Positions 48,361 through 56,513 of a stretch of 64,000 nt of DNA are shown here, piece by piece. The stretch's first letter is position 1. Each line of letters begins with the position of its first letter. The stretch comes from Actinacidiphila sp. DG2A-62. GTDB lineage: Bacteria; Actinomycetota; Actinomycetes; Streptomycetales; Streptomycetaceae. The notes under the pieces are model-generated. The model did not search any database. It was not told the origin of the DNA and saw only the letters and a program-made list of their open reading frames with translations. The position numbers and the translations under genes were made by a program. The stretch lies in assembly GCF_035825295.1 (NCBI RefSeq), contig NZ_JAYMGI010000002.1, forward strand, positions 3,973,001 to 4,037,000. The letters are read 5' to 3'.

Positions 48361-49176
48361 GTGAAACTCAATCCCAACCCCGGCCAGGACACCGGGGAGA
48401 GCAGTAATCCCGCAGGCAAGGCCCGTAAACTCGCCGGCCGGTGGGGGCGCGCAGGCAACAAGACAGATCCGGGCGGAGCAAGCTGGAGCGAAGTCCACAT
48501 CGCCGGGGGCGATGCGGACTTCGCGCTTGATCCCGCCCCGGCGGGGGCGGGCACCGACCGGCGCCAGGGGGCACCTGAGGGGGCGGGGGAGGCCGAGCGC
48601 GGCCTCTTCCCAGGGCAGGGCCAGTCGACCGAGCACCCTGCGCGCTTCGCGCCCACCGTGTCCCCCGACGTGTTCGTGCACCGACGTATCGCCGCGCTCG
48701 ACGTCCCTGTACTGCCCGACGACGCCGACACGCTCGTCGCGAGCCGTCGGCCGCTGAGCGAGATCCTTTATCGCGCGCGCAGCGGCACCAAGCGCGAAAT
48801 TCAGCTCACTGCCTCCGCCGAACCCGCCGAGCGGGACTTCATCGACCTTGCCGCGAAAGCGGCCAAGCGCTCTCGCTCGGCCTACCTGATGGACGCCGCC
48901 CTGACTTTCGCCCACGCCTACCTCGACGACCATCGCCCGGACGGCATCCCACCGCTGCCCTCGCCGCAAGCCATCCAGGACCTGAATCGCCTGTGCGGGC
49001 AACTGCTGCGGGAGATCCACCGCGTCGGAGTCAACCTCAACCAGATCGCCCGCGCGATCAACATGGGCACCCTGCCCGACCACACCGACGACGTACTCGC
49101 CGAAGTCCACGCCCTGGCCCGCGCCGCGCGCCTGGCCCTGGAGCACACCATCGCAGGGGCCCGCCATGGTGCCTGA
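48361..49176 (+). CDS. mobC: MobC-like relaxosome protein
   Basis: The GTG at 48361 follows TGGAGAGCACC. The 271-residue product has a disordered N-terminal half and a C-terminal MobC-type domain. It starts with ribbon-helix-helix-like ILTASAEPAERDFIDLAAKA, and has QDLNRLCGQLLREIHRVGVN, LNQIARAINMGTLPDHTDDV, the LNQIARxxN string being a hallmark of MobC. It helps the relaxase to melt oriT. The stop overlaps the relaxase start by 11 bp. Confidence 0.88.
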   Translation: MKLNPNPGQDTGESSNPAGKARKLAGRWGRAGNKTDPGGASWSEVHIAGGDADFALDPAPAGAGTDRRQGAPEGAGEAERGLFPGQGQSTEHPARFAPTVSPDVFVHRRIAALDVPVLPDDADTLVASRRPLSEILYRARSGTKREIQLTASAEPAERDFIDLAAKAAKRSRSAYLMDAALTFAHAYLDDHRPDGIPPLPSPQAIQDLNRLCGQLLREIHRVGVNLNQIARAINMGTLPDHTDDVLAEVHALARAARLALEHTIAGARHGA

Positions 49177-50920
49177 CATCTCCACCGGCTCCCGCACCCG
49201 CGGCCTGCTGTCCTACCTCTACGGCCCCGGCCGCCGCGACGAACATACCGACCCGCACATCGTGGCCGCGTTCGCCATGCCCGGCATCCCCGATCCCGGC
49301 CGTGCTCCCCTGGACCAGCACCACAACGTCCTGACGGAACTGGCCGACTACCTTGACCAGCCCGTCCGCGTCCGCGAACAGCGCACCGGCAAGAAGGTGC
49401 CTCAGCACGTGTGGCACTGCCCCGTGCGCACTGCTCCCGGCGACCGCTACCTCACCGACGAGGAGTGGGCCGAGGTCGCGCGCCGGGTCGTGCACGCCAC
49501 CGGCATCGCCCCTGACGGCGACGATGCCGGCTGCCGGTGGATCGCGGTGCGACACGCCGAGGACCACATCCACATCATGGCCACCAGCGTCCGCGAGGAC
49601 GGCCGCCGCCCACGCACCAACCGCGACGGCCAGCGCGCCCAGGCCGAATGCCGCACGATCGAAGCCGAACTCGGCCTGCGCCGCCTGAAGTCCGGCGACC
49701 TCACCGCAGCACCGATGCCCACAAGCGCCGAGCAGGCCAAAGCCCTACGCTCGGGCAACACCGTCACCGCCAAGGAATGGCTGCGCGATGAGGCGTATGC
49801 CGCAGCAGCGTCCGCTCGTGACGAGGCCGAGTACTTCTCCACCCTCAGCACCCTCGGCATCAAGATCAAATACCGGGTGGGTCCGGAGACCGGCGACGTG
49901 ACCGGATACAGCCTGGCCGCCCCCGACGACACCAACAGCCAACGCGAGCCGGTCTACTTCAGCGGCTCCACCCTGGCCCCCGACCTGTCCATCAACCGCC
50001 TGCGCGAACGCCTCGCCGCCCACGACCTCACCGACCAGCCCGCCGCCCGCTCCACCGGACCAGGCCCCTGGCACCAGGCCGACACCGCCCTGCACAACCT
50101 GCACAGCGGCCTCCTCGGCCAGGAAGCCGAGGGCGGCCGGGCACGAGACAGCGTGGTTCAGGCGCAGGCAGCAGCATTCAGCGAGCTCCTCCACAACGCC
50201 GCCGCCACCGCACCCGCCCACGTGCGAGCTGAACTGCGAGCAGCCGCCACGGCATTCAACCGCGCCAACCGCTCCGCCATCCGCGCCGAACACCAGAGCG
50301 CCGCCGCCCTGCGCACCGTAGCCAAGGAACTGATCCACGCCCTGGGCTCGGACAAAGACGGCAGCGGAGCCGCCGCACTGCTGTCCACAGCCGTCTCGGT
50401 GGCCATTTTCCTGGCCCGCTGGAACGAGACCCGAGGCCACCAGCAACAAGCCGCCGCAGCCCACCAGACCCTCCTCCACCTGCAAACGGCCTACCGTCAA
50501 GCCGCCGAACCCGTAATGGCCGACCTCGCCTCACGCACCCCCAGCCCGCAGACTGCCCAGCGCTACGCCACCGACCTCCGCGCCGCCGTCCCCGACCACG
50601 CAGCCCGCATCCTCGCCGACCCCTCCTGGCCCGCCCTGGCCACCACCCTCGCCAAAGCCGAAAGCGCCGGCCAAACCCCCCGCCGCGTCCTCGCCGAGAT
50701 CAGCCAGCAGCGGGAACTCGACACCGCCGACCACCCCGCCGAAGTCCTCAACTGGCGCCTCCAGCACCAGACCACCGAACATCACGCCGCGCGCGTCCGA
50801 GCCGCCACCGCCCGCTCCCACCACAACGTCAGTGCGGGTGCGGCGCCCTCGAACACGACAGGCAACACGTCGCCTCGTGCAGTGCAGGCAGACCGTGAGA
50901 GGCCTATGCAGCGACGCTGA
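49166..50920 (+). CDS. Relaxase/mobilisation nuclease
   Basis: ATG 49166 overlaps mobC. The 584-residue product has a relaxase N-terminal domain: RGLLSYLYGPGRRDEHTDPH, QHVWHCPVRTAPGDRYLTDE, and the metal-binding HAEDHIHIMATSVREDGRRP with the HxH triad-type histidines. The rest (residues ~200-584) is a helix-rich tail of Ala/Arg-rich repeats (RAEHQSAAALRTVAKELIHA). It should nick oriT and pilot the strand. With an AICE this is notable since many move as double-stranded DNA by a TraB/FtsK-like pump; no such pump gene is seen in this window. Confidence 0.87.
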   Translation: MVPDISTGSRTRGLLSYLYGPGRRDEHTDPHIVAAFAMPGIPDPGRAPLDQHHNVLTELADYLDQPVRVREQRTGKKVPQHVWHCPVRTAPGDRYLTDEEWAEVARRVVHATGIAPDGDDAGCRWIAVRHAEDHIHIMATSVREDGRRPRTNRDGQRAQAECRTIEAELGLRRLKSGDLTAAPMPTSAEQAKALRSGNTVTAKEWLRDEAYAAAASARDEAEYFSTLSTLGIKIKYRVGPETGDVTGYSLAAPDDTNSQREPVYFSGSTLAPDLSINRLRERLAAHDLTDQPAARSTGPGPWHQADTALHNLHSGLLGQEAEGGRARDSVVQAQAAAFSELLHNAAATAPAHVRAELRAAATAFNRANRSAIRAEHQSAAALRTVAKELIHALGSDKDGSGAAALLSTAVSVAIFLARWNETRGHQQQAAAAHQTLLHLQTAYRQAAEPVMADLASRTPSPQTAQRYATDLRAAVPDHAARILADPSWPALATTLAKAESAGQTPRRVLAEISQQRELDTADHPAEVLNWRLQHQTTEHHAARVRAATARSHHNVSAGAAPSNTTGNTSPRAVQADRERPMQRR

Positions 50921-51002
50921 TGGAGCGCCTGCGAACGCGGCTGCGGCCACCTGGGGAAGTTGTCGGGTACCTGGCGTCACAGAACGCTCAGGGAGACGAC
51001 TC

Positions 51003-51944
51003 ATGCCTGCCATCGAGATCCCAGCCGGCTACACCCACGACGAGTGGACAGAGTTCCTCAAACGCGGGCGCCGCGTCATCCGCACCAAGAGCGCCAGCAA
51101 CTTCGACCTCGGCGACCTCCTTGTCGAAATGCTCGCCAACAGGTCGCTCGCTACTGGCGAGGTGAGCCGCGTCATCGTGCTCTTCGCACAGCAGATCAGG
51201 AGCACCGAAAGTTCGCTCAGGACGTACCGCTACGTGGCAACCGCGTGGCCGGCCGACAAGCGCCGCGAAGACGTGCCTTGGACCGTGCACCAGCACCTCG
51301 CGGCACTCCCGAACAGGTTCGAGCTGATCCGGGAAGAGCCGTCGGACGAACTCGACCCCCGCGACCACGGCGTGTGGACCGTAGATGCCGCGCTGCGCGC
51401 ACGACAGAGCCTGCCCGACCACCCCTCCACACCCCATGAACGTGTTGACCACGCAAAGCGCCTGCTCCGGGCCACAGACGAGGCCGCCCAGGTCGTGACG
51501 CAGCTCGCCGACCGGACAGAGGTCATCAAGAAGGCCGTCGAGGACCCGGCATTCCGCCGGGCGGTGCGGGACGCAAGCCGGGAACGCGGCCGGGAGCTGG
51601 AGGAGCGGGCGGAGTTCCGGCAACATCAGGCAGCTTCGCCTCCTGAACCGTCCCGCACCGAGAACACGTCGGACGTACCGCCGGCGAGCGTGTCGTACCG
51701 GGACACGCCCTCCTCGGTCTTGAAGATCCTCGGCCAGTGCACGTCGTTCTGCGTCTCCATGCAGAACGCGGTCGTTCTCGCCCAAGAGGAGATGCTGGAC
51801 GCCGACGAAGAAGCAGCCGTCCTGGACAGCCTCAAGAAGGTCCGCGCCGTCTGCGATTGGTGCGAGCACGTGGTCACCACCGGCCAGGGCGACATGGACG
51901 AGGCCCTCGTGCGTCTCCTGGACAACGACGGAGGCCAGCTGTGA
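51003..51944 (+). CDS. DUF6192-like protein, hypothetical
   Basis: ATG 51003 follows CAGGGAGACG; the frame upstream is shadow. The 313-residue product contains SNFDLGDLLVEMLANRSLAT, then SSLRTYRYVATAWPADKRRE and VPWTVHQHLAALPNRFELIR, a pattern like the DUF6192 family of Streptomyces, which resembles a DNA-binding HTH (start of assay-free inference). The C-terminal third is Ser/Glu-rich and then helical (ALVLAQEEMLDADEEAAVLD-type). The next gene starts in a GTGA overlap. No catalytic motif. Confidence 0.6.
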   Translation: MPAIEIPAGYTHDEWTEFLKRGRRVIRTKSASNFDLGDLLVEMLANRSLATGEVSRVIVLFAQQIRSTESSLRTYRYVATAWPADKRREDVPWTVHQHLAALPNRFELIREEPSDELDPRDHGVWTVDAALRARQSLPDHPSTPHERVDHAKRLLRATDEAAQVVTQLADRTEVIKKAVEDPAFRRAVRDASRERGRELEERAEFRQHQAASPPEPSRTENTSDVPPASVSYRDTPSSVLKILGQCTSFCVSMQNAVVLAQEEMLDADEEAAVLDSLKKVRAVCDWCEHVVTTGQGDMDEALVRLLDNDGGQL

Positions 51945-52375
51945 ACAGCCGACGCCGCTCACCGTCCGACCTTGGACTGGAACTGTGGGACCTGGTCAAG
52001 GAGACCGGGGAGGAAGGCCTCCCCCGCGAGTCTGCCCTGGAACACATGACCGCAAGCCAGTTCGAGATCGCGAAGGTCTGGGACCGCGACCACATGTGCC
52101 CCAGCCAGAACGAGTGCTTCCTCTACGTCCTCGGCCAGTACGTCATCTCCCGCGACCCCCAACTCTCCGTACTCGCCCTGAACCGCGAGATCGAACTGCT
52201 CTACCGCCGAGCAGCCCGTCTCCACCGCAGCTCCATCGCACCACTGGTGGACACCGACATCCAGACCCCGCAGCTGCGCGTCGCCCACGCAGCACTGGCC
52301 GGCATGATCGAAGCCGCCGCACCGCTGCGTCGCGTGGGCTTCTCCGCCGAACTCGCCGTGCGAACCGAAACCTGA
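51941..52375 (+). CDS. Hypothetical protein coupled to the DUF6192-like gene
   Basis: The GTG at 51941 overlaps the upstream stop (GTGA). The 144-residue product begins NSRRRSPSDLGLELWDLVKE, and is mostly helical (SQFEIAKVWDRDHMCPSQNE, RYVISRDPQLSVLALNREIE-like, HAALAGMIEAAAPLRRVGFS). It has a Cys pair but no clear zinc motif. I do not recognise it. It ends the plus-strand backbone of the element; the cargo genes after it run the other way. Confidence 0.6.
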   Translation: MNSRRRSPSDLGLELWDLVKETGEEGLPRESALEHMTASQFEIAKVWDRDHMCPSQNECFLYVLGQYVISRDPQLSVLALNREIELLYRRAARLHRSSIAPLVDTDIQTPQLRVAHAALAGMIEAAAPLRRVGFSAELAVRTET

Positions 52376-52523
52376 ATTGCACCACTTCCGCACTTCCGCT
52401 GCAGCACTGGGAGAGCCGAACCTGCGGGTAACCGCAATCCTGCTGCACACGTTCCTGCGAACGCCGGCTCCCCAGGCGTCCCAGGAACTGGGTACAGGGA
52501 GCGCACTGGGTGGGGCCGGCAAT

Positions 52524-52886
52524 TCACCGGCCGCTTCTGCTGCGACGGTGCCTTGCGCGCGTTCGTTTGGGCTCCGGCAGAGCAGGCCTGTGGGCTGTGG
52601 GAGGCGCCGGTGGTACTGGTTCGTCCCCCAGGAGAATTGCCTGCCAGATTCGATCCTGGAGTTCGCGGATGCAGGGACCACATGCGTACATCGGCGCCTG
52701 CGCTCCGGCGACGCTGGCCGGGCCGATCCACAGAACGCGGGTCCACTGCTGGCCGCAGAACAGCCAGCAGTATCCGTCGACCCATGCGTTGCCGTCATCC
52801 GTTACCGCCGGCTCGGGCAGACCTCCGCGGGCGAACGCGGCTATCCCGGGGATCACCTGGTGCTGCACGAAGACGTCGGTCAGCAC
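52524..52886 (-). CDS. Small Cys/Trp-rich protein, last gene of the cargo operon
   Basis: GTG 52886 follows GAGGTGGGGC and lies 17 bp after the CYTH gene stop. The 120-residue product has WVDGYCWLFCGQQWTRVLWI and YACGPCIRELQDRIWQAILL, giving a CxxxC and a CxxC that could bind zinc or iron, and a basic Pro-rich tail (EPKRTRARHRRSRSGR). Upstream extension of the frame is Arg-rich. The protein is not recognised. Its place at the end of a tight enzyme operon suggests an accessory or metal-binding role. Confidence 0.55.
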   Translation of the reverse strand: MLTDVFVQHQVIPGIAAFARGGLPEPAVTDDGNAWVDGYCWLFCGQQWTRVLWIGPASVAGAQAPMYACGPCIRELQDRIWQAILLGDEPVPPAPPTAHRPALPEPKRTRARHRRSRSGR

Positions 52887-52902
52887 TGCCCCACCTCGGG
52901 GA

Positions 52903-53490
52903 TCACTGACCGCTGGGGGAGGGCGCGACGTCCTCGCTCTTCTTCTGGTCGGAGAACAGGAGTGTGGGTTCGGCAAGGATGTCGCGGCCCGCCTCGCTCT
53001 TGTAGATGGCATCGACGCTGCCGAAGCGGGCGTCGACGTAGTCGAGTCCCAGGCGGGCGGCGGCCTGACGGACCGATGCCTCGTCGGGGCCTTCGATCTC
53101 TAGGAAGGTGGGGAGGTCGGGCCAGGTGTCGAAGTCAAAGGCGACGTCCCCGAGCTGCCACTCCTCGCGGAAATTCTCCTGGTAGCGCACCTCGCGCAGT
53201 CCCAGGTTGCCGAGGATCTCGGCCATCGCCTGGAGGTCGCCGACCTCGGTCTCGATCTCGGTCGTTCCGTGGATGGAGTTGGCGTCGGTGACCTGCTTGA
53301 GGGTGAGGGTTGTGCGGGTGCCTTCGTTGCGGAGGCGGACCCACTGGGAGCCGTCGAGGACGTCGCTCTCGAAGATTTTGCGGGTGAGCAGGGTCCGGGG
53401 GAACGCCTGGACTGCTCCCAGACCTGCCAGTTTCGTCTGGAGGCCGGCCACGTCGACGGCGAGGAACTTCGCCTCGTATTCGTGCTTCAT
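52903..53490 (-). CDS. CYTH-domain protein (class IV adenylate cyclase/triphosphatase-like)
   Basis: The start at 53490 is 7 bp after the methyltransferase stop. The 195-residue product begins KHEYEAKFLAVDVAGLQTKL: the ExExK signature of CYTH tunnels. Later strands carry the expected charged residues (WVRLRNEGTRTTLTLKQVTD, TEIETEVGDLQAMAEILGNL, FDFDTWPDLPTFLEIEGPDE). CYTH enzymes bind triphosphates in a metal-lined tunnel and act as thiamine-triphosphate/inorganic triphosphatases or as adenylate cyclase (CyaB). Length fits the CyaB/ThTPase type. Substrate unknown; neighbouring kinase and methyltransferase suggest a nucleotide or triphosphate product. Confidence 0.88.
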   Translation of the reverse strand: MKHEYEAKFLAVDVAGLQTKLAGLGAVQAFPRTLLTRKIFESDVLDGSQWVRLRNEGTRTTLTLKQVTDANSIHGTTEIETEVGDLQAMAEILGNLGLREVRYQENFREEWQLGDVAFDFDTWPDLPTFLEIEGPDEASVRQAAARLGLDYVDARFGSVDAIYKSEAGRDILAEPTLLFSDQKKSEDVAPSPSGQ

Positions 53491-53497
53491 GATCGTT

Positions 53498-54166
53498 TCA
53501 TGCCCTTTCGGTGGTTACAGAAGAGGTGCGGGTCGCCAGCAGCGCGCCCATACGGTGCACATGCGGATGAGGTTGGCCGATGTGCGGAAGCTCGGTGAAC
53601 TGCCCGGTTCGCAAGGTCAGCTGGATGTTCCAGCCGTCGGAGAAGTAGGGACTGAGGCGCTCCGGGGACGTGTAGTGCTCGCTCAGGTGGTGCCGGGCCG
53701 TGACGGGCATCATGAACTCGGCTCCGAACAGGCCGTCGACGCGCACGAGGTCCTGCATGCGGGTGACGAAGTCGGCCAGGGGCCGGTGGTGGTTGGCACT
53801 GTAATGCCAGGAACAGCTTGTCCAGACTGCGTCGTATCGCGCTGCAAGGGGCAGGTCCCCGTCCAGGAAGTCTGCCTCCACGATGTCCACGCGGTCGTCC
53901 AATTGCTCTTGCTGAAGCCGTTCGACCAGCCCGGCTGCGTGGGCCTCTGTTCCGTCGGGGAGCTGGACGAGTCCACCCTGAAGGGCGACCGGGTCTCGTT
54001 CGATCGCGATGACGCGGTGGCCGGCCGCGGCGAGCGGCAGGACCAGCCTGCCGTCGCTTGCGCCGATGACCACCACGGTGGCGCTAGAGCCGACGTGCTC
54101 CGACAGTGCCGCGCGGAACTGGGGGAAGAAGGTGAGCGTGTTCTCCCACCGGCTGAGGGTCTGCAC
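53498..54166 (-). CDS. Class I SAM-dependent methyltransferase-like protein
   Basis: GTG 54166 follows AAGGAGG. The 222-residue product has the Rossmann SAM motif VVVIGASDGRLVLPLAAAGH (motif I, in place of GxGxG) with acidic VIAIERDPVALQGG (motif II), then VDIVEADFLDGDLPLAARYD and AVWTSCSWHYSANHHRPLAD (motif IV region). The unusual GASDG loop and HYSANHH stretch may reflect a special substrate. It overlaps the kinase gene by 83 bp, which is unusually long. The next gene, CYTH, starts 7 bp after it. Confidence 0.75.
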   Translation of the reverse strand: MQTLSRWENTLTFFPQFRAALSEHVGSSATVVVIGASDGRLVLPLAAAGHRVIAIERDPVALQGGLVQLPDGTEAHAAGLVERLQQEQLDDRVDIVEADFLDGDLPLAARYDAVWTSCSWHYSANHHRPLADFVTRMQDLVRVDGLFGAEFMMPVTARHHLSEHYTSPERLSPYFSDGWNIQLTLRTGQFTELPHIGQPHPHVHRMGALLATRTSSVTTERA

Positions 54167-54722
54167 CGCTGCCTCCTTGGGCAGTGACGTCGAGGATGGC
54201 GTGGACGACCTGTTCCGGCGTACGGCCCGTGGTGTCCACGCGATGCATAGGGAAGGGGGCGTACGCGTGGGTGATCTGCTCGGCTACTTCTTCAGCGAGT
54301 CCGTCCCAGCGCGATGCGGGCTTGTGGCGGGCCAACAGCCTGCGTCGGCGTTCTTCTTCGTCGCACACGAGGCTGTACGTGATGGGTTCGGGCAGATCCG
54401 GCGGCAGGGTGATGCCGAGACGGGAGCCGTAGGCACGGTGGTTGGCCAGGCAGCGGGCGAAGTAGCTGTCCACGACGACCGGGATACCGGCTGACAGGTG
54501 CCGGTGGATGTCGTCGGTGGCGGTGAACAGGGCGGAGAGGTAGAAGGCCATGCGGGCTTCCACGTTGTCCCGGGCGTCGATCTCCCGCCGCAGAGACTGG
54601 TAGAGCGCGGGCACGGTGGGGACGAGTTCCGCGCCGCGGGCTGCCGCCAGCAGAGGCGCGACGGTGGACTTCCCTGTGCCGCGTAACCCTTCGAGGCTCT
54701 CGAAGAGCGGTCGGTCAGGCAC
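54084..54722 (-). CDS. P-loop nucleotide kinase-like protein (thymidylate-kinase-like)
   Basis: The GTG at 54722 overlaps the radical SAM stop by 8 bp. The 212-residue product has a P-loop at residues 12-20 (GLRGTGKST) after LFESLE, i.e. the FExxxGxGKST pattern of dTMP kinases. Also visible are VVVDSYFARCLANHRAYGSR (DR/DSY motif) and CDEEERRRRLLARHKPASRW (LID-like Arg cluster). It probably phosphorylates a nucleotide or nucleoside. Its last ~28 residues (GGSGADPQPVGEHAHLLPPV) overlap the methyltransferase start and look like out-of-frame sequence, so the original stop may be lost or shifted. Confidence 0.8.
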   Translation of the reverse strand: MPDRPLFESLEGLRGTGKSTVAPLLAAARGAELVPTVPALYQSLRREIDARDNVEARMAFYLSALFTATDDIHRHLSAGIPVVVDSYFARCLANHRAYGSRLGITLPPDLPEPITYSLVCDEEERRRRLLARHKPASRWDGLAEEVAEQITHAYAPFPMHRVDTTGRTPEQVVHAILDVTAQGGSGADPQPVGEHAHLLPPVPRGTVGARRL

Positions 54723-55617
54723 GGGCGTAGACCACGCTCGGCACCGCGAGGGCGATCTCGTCGGTGGCGGAGGGCCGGTGGACGATGTGGCCGGCTGCCT
54801 TGTCGTACCAGAAGGCGTGGGCGTCCTTGCCGACTGCCTTGCAGGACATCGTCAGGGCGCCGCGCGGGTCGGCCTCGATCCGGGGAATTGCAAGGGCCTC
54901 CGTCACGGGGTCGCAGGTCTCGGGGGTGCCCTTCTCCGAGAGGTCCTCGTCCACGATGACCTCGATCGAAAGGTCGGCGGTCCGGAGCTGCTCGCGCAGG
55001 CGGCCGTACGCGGTGGTGTCGGTGATGAGCAGTTCGGGGTGGTGGGCGGCGTTGCCGACCGGGCGCAGGTGGTGGAGCTTGAGCTGCTGGGTGCCATGGT
55101 CCTGGAGGGTGCGGGCCAGTGGCAGGACCTCGTCGATGTTGCGGGCGTTGACCGTCATGGTCGCACCGGTGGGGATGCCCAGATCGCGAGCGTGGTCCAG
55201 GGCGCTGAGCGCGCCTTGGTAGCTGCCGAACTTGCGAATGGCGTCGTTGGTCGCGCCGTTGCCCTCCAGCGAGATCCGCAGCAGGTCCAGGTACGGGGCG
55301 ATCTCGGTGAGGCGGCGCTCGATGCGGTAGCCGTTGGTGCAGATCTCCACCTGGAGGCCCAGCTCCTGCTTGGCGTACCGGACGACCTCGGGCAGGTCCT
55401 TGTAGACGAAGGGCTCGCCACCGAGGAGATTCACGGCCTCGGTGCCGTACTCCTTGTGCATCAGCCTCATCAGTGCGATGGCCTCTTCGAGGGTGAAGGC
55501 GTCCGCGTGCTGGAGGCGTTCACCGTGGAAGCAGTGCTGGCAGGCGAAATTGCAGCGGTAAAGCAGTTGCAGGTAGAGCATCCGGATCGTCCTGATGCCG
55601 GTGACTTCCGCGATCAT
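54715..55617 (-). CDS. Radical SAM enzyme
   Basis: ATG 55617 follows GGGAGGTCTGC; the upstream frame is shadow. In the 300-residue product Cys22, Cys26 and Cys29 (RCNFACQHCFHGE) form the CxxxCxxC cluster motif. GGEP follows in NLLGGEPFVYKDLPEVVRYA, then VEICTNGYRIERRLTEIAPY, LRISLEGNGATNDAIRKFGS and TGATMTVNARNIDEVLPLAR. Two further Cys near the C-terminus (ETCDPVTEAL, TMSCKAVGKD) could bind a second cluster or substrate, but there is no full SPASM domain. It makes a 5'-deoxyadenosyl radical; the substrate is unknown. The kinase downstream recalls nucleotide-modifying viperin-type settings, but viperin-specific C-terminal motifs are not seen. Confidence 0.88.
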   Translation of the reverse strand: MIAEVTGIRTIRMLYLQLLYRCNFACQHCFHGERLQHADAFTLEEAIALMRLMHKEYGTEAVNLLGGEPFVYKDLPEVVRYAKQELGLQVEICTNGYRIERRLTEIAPYLDLLRISLEGNGATNDAIRKFGSYQGALSALDHARDLGIPTGATMTVNARNIDEVLPLARTLQDHGTQQLKLHHLRPVGNAAHHPELLITDTTAYGRLREQLRTADLSIEVIVDEDLSEKGTPETCDPVTEALAIPRIEADPRGALTMSCKAVGKDAHAFWYDKAAGHIVHRPSATDEIALAVPSVVYARA

Positions 55618-55708
55618 GCAGACCTCCCTTGGCCTGTTGCCTGGTTGAGGCCCTGATGGTGGCCGGGCAGTGCGGGACCTCGTCACCGCGTAAAGGGACG
55701 GGCGCAGG

Positions 55709-55722
55709 ACGTCCCGGGACGT
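55709..55722. promoter_or_regulatory. 14-bp perfect palindrome before the radical SAM gene
   Basis: ACGTCCCGGGACGT lies 3 bp after the HAD stop and 92 bp upstream of the radical SAM start. It is a candidate operator or a short attenuating hairpin. Confidence 0.4.
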
Positions 55723-55724
55723 TT

Positions 55725-56417
55725 TCAGCCCCGACCGATGTCCTCCAGCAGGCGGAGGACGCGGACGGTGTCCGCGAGGTCGGGCAGGACAGTGGGGGCG
55801 CCGGCGGCGGCGAGTGCGGACGGGCTGTCGACGCCGGTCGCTACGGCGATGATGTGCGCTCCGGATATCAGTGCGGCTTCGACATCCCGGGGGGTGTCGC
55901 CCACCAGCACGACAGGGGTGCCGAGGGGGAGGCCGCGGTCGCGGTGGATACGGCGGCGGGCGATGTCCACGAGATGTGGACGCTCGTCGGCGTCGGCGCC
56001 GTACGCACCGACTGGCAGGTCGAGCAGCGCGTCCAGGGCGAAGGCCGACAGCTTGACGTGCGCGTTGGCCGTGATATTTCCGGTCAGGACCGAGGACACC
56101 CAACCGGCCCGCATAGACGCTTCCTTGAGGACGCTTCGTACTCCTGGCAGCGCCGTGCCCCGCTCGCGCAGGACCTCAAGCCGTTCCTGGCCGGCCGTGG
56201 CGAGGGCAGCCTCGACCGCCGCCCACTCGGGCTCGTCCGCACCGTTCCGCCTGAACATGTCCCGCATGATCAAGCGGTCCGTGCGCCCCTCGGTGATCGC
56301 ACCCTCAGTTGGGCGTCTTCCCGTTACGGTCTCGAACGCAGCGGCGTAAATCTCCTTGCTCACGCCGGCGTTGTCGATGAGCGTGTGATCGATGTCCCAC
56401 AGGACGATGAGCGCCAT
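55725..56417 (-). CDS. HAD-superfamily phosphatase-like hydrolase
   Basis: ATG 56417 is chosen; there is no strong ribosome binding site and the transcript may be nearly leaderless. The 230-residue product begins ALIVLWDIDHTLIDNAGVSK: motif I DxDxT with both catalytic Asp. Motif II is SSVLTGNITANAHVKLSAFA, and motif III GTPVVLVGDTPRDVEAALIS. A C1-type helical cap (FETVTGRRPTEGAITEGRTD, then RLIMRDMFRRNGADEPEWAA) places it with phosphoglycolate phosphatase-like members. It is the first gene of the minus-strand cargo operon and diverges from the HTH/PLD regulator. Confidence 0.9.
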   Translation of the reverse strand: MALIVLWDIDHTLIDNAGVSKEIYAAAFETVTGRRPTEGAITEGRTDRLIMRDMFRRNGADEPEWAAVEAALATAGQERLEVLRERGTALPGVRSVLKEASMRAGWVSSVLTGNITANAHVKLSAFALDALLDLPVGAYGADADERPHLVDIARRRIHRDRGLPLGTPVVLVGDTPRDVEAALISGAHIIAVATGVDSPSALAAAGAPTVLPDLADTVRVLRLLEDIGRG

Positions 56418-56513
56418 ACGGCCAGCGTAGGTCCGCCAGGGGAACGACCGGTTCCGTTGGCCGTGAACCAATCGGGCTTGCCCGTCAGGCGTGCCCTGCA
56501 CTTGTATGGCTCT
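56418..56513. promoter_or_regulatory. Divergent promoter region of the cargo cluster
   Basis: A 96-bp gap between the HAD and HTH/PLD genes. It has overlapping inverted repeats: GGAAC/GTTCC (56441-56455) and GGTTC/GAACC (56450-56469). For the plus strand TTGCCC and TTGTAT lie 18 bases apart with the second just 5-15 bases before GTG 56514, so that transcript may be leaderless. Autoregulation by the HTH/PLD protein is plausible. Confidence 0.5.
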
